Made by a program: the position numbers and the translations under genes
Shown here: piece by piece, positions 21,089 through 30,613 of the stretch
Position numbering within the stretch: the stretch's first letter is position 1
Layout of the letters: the number at the start of each line of letters is the position of its first letter
Notes under the pieces: model-generated
What the model saw: the letters and a program-made list of their open reading frames with translations, nothing else
What the model was told of the DNA's origin: nothing
Database searches by the model: none
Source of the DNA: Diplonema japonicum
Taxonomy: Eukaryota > Euglenozoa > Diplonemea > Diplonemida > Diplonemidae
Reading direction: 5' to 3'
Length of the DNA: 64,000 nt
NCBI GenBank assembly: GCA_964019335.1
Contig: OZ025739.1
Location: 124,001-188,000 of the forward strand

Positions 21089-22657
21089 ATGCTAATATTA
21101 TCAGTAGTTCTCTGTGCAGCTCTGTCTGCAACGCCAGTGAAGAATTTCGATGTGGTGGTATATGGCGCCACACCAAGCGGGATCGCTGCGGCAATCTCAT
21201 ACGCGCGCGCTGATAAATTAAAGAAAATCGCGGTCGTGGAAAGCAGCTCGAGAATCGGCGGAATGAGCAGCCCCGGAGGCATTGGCCTACGAGACTGGGG
21301 TATGATCAAACCCTGCTGCACCATGCAAGAATGGGGTTTTCTCAACGCCGTCCATTACAACGTTAGCTACCCAGTGTGGCAACCGGACAATCATGTGGGC
21401 GAAGCGAACTTTCTAAACCTTCTAAAAACCGAACCCAACATCCAACTCTTCACGAACGAAGCGGTCCAACAACACTCCGTCGTAAAAAACCCCGCTACAA
21501 AAAGAATCACCTCTTTCACCACTGCATCCACCATGTGGACAGCGTCATTCTTCATCGACTCCTCATATGAAGGTCTTCTTATCCGCGAGGCAGCCACCAC
21601 CACATTCGGCAGGGAATCCGCTATTCAATACAACGAAACCTACGCAGGTGCCCGCCAGCCTGGAAAACCCGCTTACAAATACCCAATATCCTCAAAATGG
21701 GACAATGGAACACTTTTAAAATGGGTGAATGGTGATGCTCAACCAGCTATAGGAGAAGCGGACAAGGGTGTCATGGGCTGGTCTTTCAGAGCATGTGTTA
21801 CGACAAACAAGAAGAACCAAGTCCCGTTCCCGAAGCCTGTTAACTACGATCCGGAAGATTTCGAGCTCATGAAAAGGTACCTGGCATCGCTGAACCTCGC
21901 AGGGACCCCGCCCACAATGGGACAACTATTTGGAGTGTACAACTACAGATCCTACCCACCAGCCGACAAATGGGATCTCTGCGACAATGACAACAGCCCA
22001 GTAACGTCTGACGTGGTGGACGACGCCATCGAGTCATACATCAACGGAACGCACAGCGACAGGGAAACCTGTTACAACAAGGTCAAATACTATGTGCAGG
22101 GGTATCTGTACTTTCTCGCAAACGATGCTTCCGTCCCTACCGTCACACAAGCATCTGCTTTAAAATACGGACTTTGCGCAGATGAATGGCCGGACAACGG
22201 ACATTTCCCCCCTCAACTGTATGTTAGGGAAGCTCTTCGAGTTGTTGGTGACGATGTTTTCACGCAGAATAAGTGGATGTATGATACAACTAATGAGTCG
22301 GTTGGGCTTGGTGGGTGGGGGATTGACATCCACGTGGTGCACAGAAGGTCGAACGGAGACAATGTAGTCTTCGATGAAGGATTCTTCAGCCCCGGTACCG
22401 GGAACAAAGCGTTTAAATTACCCTTCTCCCTTGTCCTTCCCAAAAAGGATGATGTTGTGAATTTGATGTCGACAAGCGTGCTTTCTTGCACGCATGTGAC
22501 GTGGGCGTGCCTTCGCGAGGAGCCTACTCTTTGGCTGCTTGGAATGGCTGCTGGGACTAGCTTGTCGCTTCTTTCTGGTAACCAGTCCGTGTTTGATGTT
22601 TCGATACATGATTTGCAAGTTGCCTTGAAGGCTCAAGGTGTGCAGCTTGAGCCGTGA
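21089..22657 (+). CDS. Secreted FAD-dependent oxidoreductase (FAD_oxidored type), 522 aa
   Basis: Residues 1-15 form a short signal peptide (MLILSVVLCAALSATP). Next comes a dinucleotide-binding fold, DVVVYGATPSGIAAAISYAR, then VVESSSRIGGMSSPGG, the FAD ribose and pyrophosphate contacts typical of the FAD_oxidored group (Pfam PF12831). Further family-like segments are FIDSSYEGLLIREAA, FRACVTTNKKNQVPFPKP and GGWGIDIHVVHR. The C-terminus (ACLREEPTLWLLGMAAGTSLSLL) matches the final FAD-binding segment. Several NxT/S sites fit a secretory route. The substrate is unknown; relatives occur as extracellular or vacuolar oxidoreductases. Single exon. Confidence 0.85.
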   Translation: MLILSVVLCAALSATPVKNFDVVVYGATPSGIAAAISYARADKLKKIAVVESSSRIGGMSSPGGIGLRDWGMIKPCCTMQEWGFLNAVHYNVSYPVWQPDNHVGEANFLNLLKTEPNIQLFTNEAVQQHSVVKNPATKRITSFTTASTMWTASFFIDSSYEGLLIREAATTTFGRESAIQYNETYAGARQPGKPAYKYPISSKWDNGTLLKWVNGDAQPAIGEADKGVMGWSFRACVTTNKKNQVPFPKPVNYDPEDFELMKRYLASLNLAGTPPTMGQLFGVYNYRSYPPADKWDLCDNDNSPVTSDVVDDAIESYINGTHSDRETCYNKVKYYVQGYLYFLANDASVPTVTQASALKYGLCADEWPDNGHFPPQLYVREALRVVGDDVFTQNKWMYDTTNESVGLGGWGIDIHVVHRRSNGDNVVFDEGFFSPGTGNKAFKLPFSLVLPKKDDVVNLMSTSVLSCTHVTWACLREEPTLWLLGMAAGTSLSLLSGNQSVFDVSIHDLQVALKAQGVQLEP

Positions 22658-23084
22658 TTTTTTTTTTTTTTATGTATTTTCTATTATTTCTTTTTTTGAA
22701 CCTTGCTTGTTTCCTTTGGGTGGGATTATGAAGAATGTTATGGAGAGAACGTGGCAAAAATTTAAAAAAAAAAAAAGAGAGAGAGGGAGACGGTGGCCTC
22801 ACATTAAACCCCCCCCCCCCCCCCGACAACAGAAAAATGTTCCCCCCCTGCCGCTCAGTACTCCCTATTCTCTTTCGTTGTTTCCAAAAATTCTTCTTTT
22901 TTTTTCTTATTCCCCCGAGGGTTCCTTTTTTTTTCAAAAAAAAAATAAAATAAAATAATAACATAAAAAAAAACCAACGTTTTTGACATCTTACTTTCTT
23001 TAACTACTCATACTACTATTCCTTCAGTGCCCCTAGGAAAAAAAAAAAAAAATTAAAAAAAAAATTACGGAAGAATGATCCCCC
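22658..23084. other. Intergenic spacer
   Basis: Homopolymer-rich. A pyrimidine-rich stretch ending CCTTCAG at 23021-23027, about 58 bases before the next start, is a plausible trans-splice acceptor. Confidence 0.55.
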
Positions 23085-26000
23085 ATGTTCCGCACTGCCT
23101 GCACCGTTGTGTTTCTGACATTATTATGCGCCGGGAGAGCTGAGGTGTGCCCGTTTCTGCGGCCAAATGACGTACTAAACTTTAACCTATGCGAAGACGG
23201 CTCCACGTGTGACGTAACAGCTCTAGGATGGGACTGCTGCAACGGCTTCGGAGGACTAGCACGATGTGCACCGCAACAAGGCTACATGTGCCAAACACCA
23301 TCATGCACCGGGGGTTACTGCTGCTCAGCCACCATCGCAGGCTGCGGGGCCATGGGCGGCCTTCGTCAATGCCTCACCTCAGGAACATGTAAACACGCAT
23401 ACAGCTCCGGGACCGACAGCAGGCTGCGATGCAACGACGGAACAACCTGCTGCGCAGAAGGCGCCGTTGGGTGTTCTTACACATGTTGCACATCCCGTGG
23501 AGGCGTTGCATCTTGCCCTAGAGACAAACCAAACATGTGCACAAATCTATGCGGAGGGGGAATATGCTGCCAAGCAACCGCAGATCTTTGCACGCCGTTC
23601 GGTGGGCTGCGGCCTTGCTCCACGCCCACAGCTACCGCGACGGAATCTGCAACAAGTTCTGCTACAGGGTCGTTTTCCATTACACCGTCTGCGTCGACGT
23701 CAGCTTCAGCGACGGTGAGCATCAGTGTGAGCTTGACGATCCCTACACCCACTGAGTCGCTGACGCTCCCTACACCATCGGCGAGCTTTACGTACACGTT
23801 GTCGCCTAGCATCACGCTCCCGACACCGACAGCGACGTTTACTGAATCCTTGACGGGGTCTGTGACGCTCAGAACGGCGACAGACACCTTCAGTCTTACG
23901 TTTACGCACAGTCAGAGTTTGACGTTGTCGCAGAGTTCCACAGCGAGTATCAGTCTCACGGATTCGATTAGTTTGTCGCCGACCTTCACAGAGAGTCTTA
24001 CGGCGACGTTTAGTCTGACACCCACGGTGAGCTTGACACCTACGTTCACGGAGAGTCTCACACCGACGTTTAGTTTGACGGAGACGGTGAGCTTGACACC
24101 GACGTTCACTGAGAGCCTCACCGCTACCTTCACGTTGAGTCCTACGTTTACCCGTAGCTTGACGGAGACGGTTTCGCTGACGAGGACATTGTCGCTGACG
24201 CCCACCATTTCTGTCACTCCGAGTGAGACGTTTTCCCTGACGCCCACCTTCACGGAAAGTCTCACGCACACTGATAGCATTACGCAGACGGCTACCCTCA
24301 GCGTGACGCTGTCGTTGAGCTTAACAGCGACGATAACCAGCACTTTGACGGAAACGCGCAGCCTTACTCTGTCTCTCACACCTACGCACACTGTGAGTCT
24401 TACACCGACGGTGAGCATTACCCCTACTGCGACAACATCACTCACACCTACTGTGTCTCTGTCACCGACTGTTACTGAAACAGTAACTAATACAATCTCT
24501 ATTACACCTTCTGTTACCTTGTCGCTTACCCCTACTGTGAGTGTAACGCCGACGCTTTCTCTTACCCCTACGGTGAGTGTCACACCTACGGAGACTGTGA
24601 GTCTCACGCCCACTGCGTCTGTCAGTGTGTCGCTCACAGTGACTGAGTCGCTTTCCATCACCGTAACCCGAACAAGCACGGCAACACCTACCCATACGTT
24701 TAGCATTACGCCCACTGTTTCTCTGACACCAACGGTGAGCATCACACCCACCGAGACGGTCAGTCTCACGCCCACTGTCTCGCTTACAAACACGCCTACT
24801 GTGACCTTGACGTCTTCCATTACTATTACGCCGACAGGCACTGCTACTCCAACTCCTACGTTCAGCATTACACCTACTGTCTCGCTGACTCCGACAGTTA
24901 GTATCACGCTTACAGAGACGATAAGTGTTACTCGCACGGACACCCCAACACCGACTGCTACTCTCAGCATGACGCCTACAGTATCGTTGACGGCAACGGC
25001 GAGCATCTCGCTCACGGAGACAATCAGTCTCACACCCACTGTGTCGCTCAGTCTCACGGAGACTCTGTCGCTAACACCCACAGTAAGCCTCACGCCGACT
25101 GCCACAGACACGATGACACACACCTTTTCCATCACGCAGACGATATCGTTAACACCCACTGTGAGCCTCACACCTACACACACCATCAGTCTCACACCCA
25201 CGGAAAGTCCGACACCAACACGGACTGATAGCATCACTCCTACGATTTCCGTGACAAGCACTGATAGCTTAACACCTTCTCTAACAATCAGTGTCACGCC
25301 CACTGTGTCCTTGACTCCCACGTGGACGGTGTCGCCTACGCCAACGATCAGCGTCACGCCCACGGATTCTATGACGCCGACACTGACGGTAAGTAAGACA
25401 CCGACGGTGTCCGTGACGCCCACCCCTAGTGTCACACCCACGGGAACAAGCACTGTGACTCGAACGCCTACCACGACAGGGACGGCTACATCGACACACA
25501 CAGCGACACCCAGCACCACGCGGACTGCAAGTGAGACTCAGACACCGTCAATGACAGTGCACAAGACCCGCACGGTGACACCCACAACGACGGCAACGTT
25601 GTCGACAACAGGCACCACTTCTATCACGCCAACAGTGTCCGCTACTATACCCACAGAGACGGGCACCGTGACGGAAACAAAACGAGCTACCACGCCCACC
25701 AAAACAGGAACAGGCACGTTCTCCATAACAAGCTCGCACAGCCAATCAACGACTGCGACACTGTCGCAGACAATGAGGACAGAAACAGTTCAAGTGACAC
25801 CGACAATAACGGTTGTCCAACCTACCCCGACACAACTACCACCAACACCGACACTATCATTAGAGCTCACGTTCGGCTGGGCCAAAGGGACGACAAACCT
25901 TGTCGGGGTGGGTGTTGTCCGAATTAGATTGGAAAGAGCGCTGGCACCAGACTGGCAAGGTGGTTTGCTAAGAATTCTGGGAGACACGATCGCAGAGGGG

Positions 26001-28094
26001 ACCGTGAAGCTGTATCCAGATCAAGGCACTGAGGTAGCGTGCGTGAAACCGGTCAACGCGCAGAACTACTTCGAATGCCCGCTGCCTGTCCTGCCTTCAA
26101 CACCAACAGAGTACACACTAACATACACAAGCAAAATCCCGAAGCTTGAAGTAGATACAACACAAGCCCCACCCATAACGGTAGAGGGGAACGTAAAAGA
26201 ATACCCAAGAGCACTTCTCACGCCAATGATCAAACCGCCTGGGAACCTAACCCACACCGTGACGAACACCAACCCAAGCACCTTCACGGACGGACAGTTT
26301 CAGAAAGGTGTCTCAACAGCCAACATAACTCTAACAGGCGACGTTCTGAAGCCGACGATAATACTAGGAATGGAGGGAGACACGGCAGGAGGAGTCAACG
26401 TATGGTTGAAGAAGACAGGCGACAAACGAATTGAAGAGGCTCTGAGCAAAGGGTGGCTTATTGCAACGACAACAAACGACGGCTTCGCAATCACGTTAAC
26501 AAACACGGCGGTGTTCCCGGAGTTCGGGAAAGGCGACTTAATACTGACATTTGTCGTTCTTGGCGATGCTACCGTCAGCGGTGTACGCCCAATGGGTGAA
26601 CCCACTGTGACCATTAAACAACGTGAAGAACTTCTTTCCAGCGAACGTGAAGGGACCACCACCGGAGGAACGGCTGGTGCTGTTGTATCCGGTAATCCCA
26701 CGGGAGCGGTCTCCGCTGGTAAATTAAATGTTATATTCGATCTGGCAAACTGCCCGCCGGGCGCAGAGGAACGCGATCTCAGTTTCAGCGAAAACCCGAT
26801 GCAGTGGGAGCTCGAAGGCGCGAAATTTCCCATCTCCGCAGGGAGCATCGCAGGCAACCTCTTCATCATCATAGCATCTCTCGCATTGCAATTTATTGCA
26901 ACGATTCTGTTTAGATGGCATCGAATGTCAACGGGGCGTGGGAGGAATTGGAAGGAAGCCATGGCCGTGGCAAGGTTTCCGTCCTTCTCCGTGATACCCA
27001 TCTTGGTTTTTTACGAAAAAATAACGGAATCGGCGTATGTGATGGTATTCTACGGGCATCCTTGGGAGAAGCCTTTGGGTATACTTGTGATTGTGTTCTT
27101 CAGCGATTTTGTGTTGTTCGGGATATGGAGGCTGACGCGGCCGTCGAGTTTTCCTTGCGACACTTATCCTATGAAACGGGACTATAAAATACTGTGGTTT
27201 TTGTGGGGCGACAAGGTGTGGGACTCGGTGAGGGACCGCACGTTTTTCAGACGGTGGGCGTTGGTCTTCAAAGATTTCAAGTTTCGGTACAAAAGGTTCC
27301 TCCTTTACGACATTGGACTGGTCCACGGGCTTGCCTTCGTCCACGCGTTCAAAGCCAAGAACAAAAACCAATGTTTGGCCCAGATCGGGATCATGGAGGT
27401 TTTAATAGTGATGTACACCGTTAGAGTTTGGATGGTGAAACCGCATCTTGCTATTTTCGACACAATCTTCACATTCTTGGGATCTGTGTGTCAAGCCATC
27501 GCTGTTATATTTATTTTCGTAGCTATTTGGAACGACAATCCACGGGGTGACGAAGTTTCCATTGCAGGGGTTTTCTTGGTTATCTCGTCATTGTTCGTCG
27601 GTGCAATGGCAATAGTTGACATCCTGACTTGGTTTTACGAACGGTGTATCGGTCAGAAAGATGTTGCAGCGAAGAGAATGGTCGAAGAGAAACGCCGGGC
27701 ATTGGCAGGGGATGTTGAAACAAACCAATTTGAAATGGAGGTCCCGGACAACGGCAGTCTTGAAATGGAACTCCCTGTAGCCGTGAAACCCTTGCCGGGG
27801 CCGGAAGAGTTGAGCAATCCATTGTACGTTGGCGGGCATCAATCTTCGTTCTTGGCCTCCTCTGCTCAGAGGCTTCCCCTCCCATCGATGCACTCATTTG
27901 AGGATTCGGGTTCTAACCAAACTTATGAGCCGCCAGCACAGGACCACTTCGGGTTGGGTCGCGATTCTGTGCCTGTGGCTCTAGCTGTGCCTGTTGATCC
28001 TTTCTCTTCGGCGCACACCCCACCTGTTATCCCAATTGCACCAGCAACTACTACCAGGGCCAATAGACAGCGAATTAAAAAATTGTTGGTTTGA
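23085..28094 (+). CDS. Mucin-like multi-pass surface protein, 1,669 aa
   Basis: Residues 1-19 are a signal peptide. Residues 20-175 are Cys-rich with repeated C-C motifs (DCCNGFGG, YCCSATIAGCG, TCCAEGAVGC). Residues 175-915 are a Ser/Thr-rich repeat region of short units (SLTPTVS, TPTET, SITPT), a likely O-glycosylated stalk. Residues 915-1250 are a non-repetitive, beta-rich extracellular part. From about 1252 to 1525 there are roughly seven hydrophobic segments (for example GNLFIIIASLALQFIATILF), and the last 140 residues are cytoplasmic. Membrane-associated proteins with the same SLTPT-type stalks are known from free-living kinetoplastid relatives such as Bodo. An adhesion, coat or sensory role is inferred. 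Single 5-kb exon. Confidence 0.85.
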   Translation: MFRTACTVVFLTLLCAGRAEVCPFLRPNDVLNFNLCEDGSTCDVTALGWDCCNGFGGLARCAPQQGYMCQTPSCTGGYCCSATIAGCGAMGGLRQCLTSGTCKHAYSSGTDSRLRCNDGTTCCAEGAVGCSYTCCTSRGGVASCPRDKPNMCTNLCGGGICCQATADLCTPFGGLRPCSTPTATATESATSSATGSFSITPSASTSASATVSISVSLTIPTPTESLTLPTPSASFTYTLSPSITLPTPTATFTESLTGSVTLRTATDTFSLTFTHSQSLTLSQSSTASISLTDSISLSPTFTESLTATFSLTPTVSLTPTFTESLTPTFSLTETVSLTPTFTESLTATFTLSPTFTRSLTETVSLTRTLSLTPTISVTPSETFSLTPTFTESLTHTDSITQTATLSVTLSLSLTATITSTLTETRSLTLSLTPTHTVSLTPTVSITPTATTSLTPTVSLSPTVTETVTNTISITPSVTLSLTPTVSVTPTLSLTPTVSVTPTETVSLTPTASVSVSLTVTESLSITVTRTSTATPTHTFSITPTVSLTPTVSITPTETVSLTPTVSLTNTPTVTLTSSITITPTGTATPTPTFSITPTVSLTPTVSITLTETISVTRTDTPTPTATLSMTPTVSLTATASISLTETISLTPTVSLSLTETLSLTPTVSLTPTATDTMTHTFSITQTISLTPTVSLTPTHTISLTPTESPTPTRTDSITPTISVTSTDSLTPSLTISVTPTVSLTPTWTVSPTPTISVTPTDSMTPTLTVSKTPTVSVTPTPSVTPTGTSTVTRTPTTTGTATSTHTATPSTTRTASETQTPSMTVHKTRTVTPTTTATLSTTGTTSITPTVSATIPTETGTVTETKRATTPTKTGTGTFSITSSHSQSTTATLSQTMRTETVQVTPTITVVQPTPTQLPPTPTLSLELTFGWAKGTTNLVGVGVVRIRLERALAPDWQGGLLRILGDTIAEGTVKLYPDQGTEVACVKPVNAQNYFECPLPVLPSTPTEYTLTYTSKIPKLEVDTTQAPPITVEGNVKEYPRALLTPMIKPPGNLTHTVTNTNPSTFTDGQFQKGVSTANITLTGDVLKPTIILGMEGDTAGGVNVWLKKTGDKRIEEALSKGWLIATTTNDGFAITLTNTAVFPEFGKGDLILTFVVLGDATVSGVRPMGEPTVTIKQREELLSSEREGTTTGGTAGAVVSGNPTGAVSAGKLNVIFDLANCPPGAEERDLSFSENPMQWELEGAKFPISAGSIAGNLFIIIASLALQFIATILFRWHRMSTGRGRNWKEAMAVARFPSFSVIPILVFYEKITESAYVMVFYGHPWEKPLGILVIVFFSDFVLFGIWRLTRPSSFPCDTYPMKRDYKILWFLWGDKVWDSVRDRTFFRRWALVFKDFKFRYKRFLLYDIGLVHGLAFVHAFKAKNKNQCLAQIGIMEVLIVMYTVRVWMVKPHLAIFDTIFTFLGSVCQAIAVIFIFVAIWNDNPRGDEVSIAGVFLVISSLFVGAMAIVDILTWFYERCIGQKDVAAKRMVEEKRRALAGDVETNQFEMEVPDNGSLEMELPVAVKPLPGPEELSNPLYVGGHQSSFLASSAQRLPLPSMHSFEDSGSNQTYEPPAQDHFGLGRDSVPVALAVPVDPFSSAHTPPVIPIAPATTTRANRQRIKKLLV
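23605..25830 (+). repeat. Degenerate coding repeat, Ser/Thr/Pro stalk
   Basis: This 2.2-kb region consists of short, variable repeats that translate as SLTPTVS-, ITPTET- and SVTPT-like units. Unit boundaries are imprecise and synonymous changes are common, indicating selection on the protein. It also leaves a long spurious open frame on the opposite strand. Confidence 0.85.
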
Positions 28095-28128
28095 AAAACC
28101 AAAATATAAACAAATATCGAATCGTCTT

Positions 28129-28167
<39 letters not shown>

Positions 28168-28940
28168 TTTCTCATTCTCTTCATCGTTTCTTTTTTTTTT
28201 GTCGTAGTATTAGATCAGTTTAACACAAAAAAAAAAAAAAATGGGGTGTTCTCTCTCTTTTTTTTTTCTCTCCCATTTTTTTTTTTAATATACCGTAACA
28301 ACACTTTTCGGGTACTCTTTTTTACCGCTGCCCGATTATTCCCTTCCCATCCTTCCCATTTTTTTTTAAATGCTGCTTTACGTGCGTTTCCCCCCCCCCT
28401 TTTTTTATTATTAGATGAGCGCGAAAACACGAAATCTTAAAATGTCTAGTTTTATTTATTTATTTTAATTATACCCGTTTTTCTTTTTTTTTTTCTTCTT
28501 TTTTTCTTCTTCCCCCTATCGTCTATTTACTTGTGAGATGTAAACAAATGTTTAGAAAAAACAAAAAGAAAATCTCACACAGAGAGCCGTAGCTTTTTTT
28601 TTTTTTTTCTCTTCTTCTTTTTTTTTTTTTTTTTTCATAAGAGAACAGAAAAAAAAAACAGCTGTAGTTTGCAGTAATAGGTAGTATACAAAAAAAGAAA
28701 GAAAAAAAGAAACCAAAAAAAAAAAAAAAAAAAATCAGTTTCATTAACGACCAACCAAAACGAAAAAGAATGTATTCATTACGCTTGGAGCAAAGAATAA
28801 CCCTTGCCTATTGTCCACCCCTTTCCCCTTCCCCCTCCTATTTACTTATTTCGTTCATATAAGGTAAGTGCGTTCTTACCAGCAAGACCCATCTTTTTCC
28901 GTCCTTTTTTTATTTTATTTTATTTTTCACTTATCAACCA

Positions 28941-28979
<39 letters not shown>

Positions 28980-30613
28980 CAAACCTAAATTCTTTCGGGA
29001 AAGTTTGGTTTCTGGCACTCCGTCCTTTTTTTTCGGCTCCAACCTGTTGAAGCCGGTAGAAGCAGTTGAAAGGTGTTCTCTCCCGAAGAAAGGGTTATGA
29101 AAAATGTCCCGAAAAACTGAGAGTCACCAAAATATTTTGTCCCTCCCGTCCCTTTATTTTCTTTTATTTTGGAAGGGGAATAAAAAATGACTACTATAAA
29201 AAAAAAAAATTAAAAAAAAAAATCGCATTTTTGGCATTGCCTTCACACATAGTACTACAAGTGAAACGAGCGGATGTTGCATACATTTCTTTTTTTTCTT
29301 CTTTCTTTTAAACAGCAGGGCGCCACCAACACTGGCCTTCTTTATCTTATATATATTTTTTCCTTATCACGCACCATGTCTAAGCTCGTCATCTCCAACT
29401 GGGATTTTGAGCAGCTTTTTTTTTTCCCGCACGGTATATGGTGTGTCTCCCTTCTCATTTCTTTAGTTTGTTTCATTTTCTCTTCTTTTTTTTTTTTTTT
29501 TTTCCTCCCCTTCTCTCCTTACCTTAGCTCTTGTCCACCTGCGAGTCACTTTTTTTTATTTATTATTCGCCTAATGGAAATACCAGAGAAAAAAAAATGA
29601 AAAAAATAATTTTAAAGAACAGGGAAGAAAAAAAAAAATAAAAGAAAGAAAAATAGAAACAAGAAAAAAAGAGAAAGAGGGGAACAAGAAAAAAAAACGG
29701 GGAAAAAAAACAAAAAAGAAAGAAATAAAGATTATCTCCCGCTTGTTAGTATAAGAGTGGGCTTTTTTTCCCCCCTTTTTTTTTCCCCTTTAGTTCATTT
29801 TTTTTCCCCTTCCGTCTTTAAAAGAAGTTAGCTGCCTTTATGTTAAGGATGAAGAAGTAAATGGTTTTTTTTTTTTTTCCTTTTTTTTTTCTCGTTTCCC
29901 TTTCTCGTTTCAAGTTTTTTTTTGTTGTGGTTAGAGTGGATCGTTAAAAAAAATATTGCCCCTCTTACCATGGTGATTATTTTACTCCTTTGGTTATGGT
30001 CTCATATGTAGTTCTTCTTTTCAAGGAAGAAAAGAGGGACCTCCCCCCTCCCCACACGCGTGCGTAAAAAAAAAAGGTCGCTTTAATTTTTTTTTTTTAA
30101 TGGCTCAAATAAAAAAAAGGGGAATACAAAAAAAACAAAAACAGTGCCTCCTCCCTTTTTTTTTTCTTATTCTGCGGTTTAGATATTCCCCCCCCCCCCC
30201 CCCCCCCGACTTTACTTGATATTTTCTCTCTTATTTTTTTTTGTTCTGTCAATTCAGAACCAGCAAAGAGCCAAAAAGAAGAAGAAAAAAAGGAATGGTT
30301 ATTGCTCTCCGTTTCTTTTTTTTTTTGTGGCGTCCTGCCACATACCGCAGGTACCCTTAAATGTCTCTTTTTTTTTTCTTTTTTCTTTTCCTCATGAGGT
30401 TCGATCCTCTCTCCCCTTAAAATTTCGTTCGTCACACTCCTTTTTTTTTTTTTTTTTTTTTTTTGACAGAAACAACAAAATCACCCCCTCCTTTGTGTAT
30501 CTTTTGTTTGTTCTTTTCATTATTATTATTAAAAAATTATTCCCCCGCAATTTTTTTTTCTTTCCAAAATAATTCAGGGGGGAGGGGAACCAAAAAAAAA
30601 AAGAAAAAGAAAA
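28095..30613. other. 2.5-kb gene-poor, homopolymer-rich region
   Basis: It is mostly T and A runs. Complex islands occur at 28730-28885 (with a 6-bp hairpin GGTAAG/CTTACC at 28863-28880), 28980-29150 (two hairpins), 29225-29400 (including a short open frame from ATG 29376) and 29930-30020. No confident gene. The islands could hold small RNA genes; see findings. Confidence 0.55.

Noticed and set aside
23912-25519. Long open frame on the minus strand (about 535 codons)
   Set aside because: It is the mirror of the Ser/Thr repeat stalk of the 23085 gene; composition is a simple Val/Gly repeat with no start context. A shadow of coding repeats.
30385-30420. GAGGTTCGATCCTC resembling a tRNA T-arm
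   Set aside because: No acceptor, anticodon or D-arm can be found around it, and the loop is one base short.
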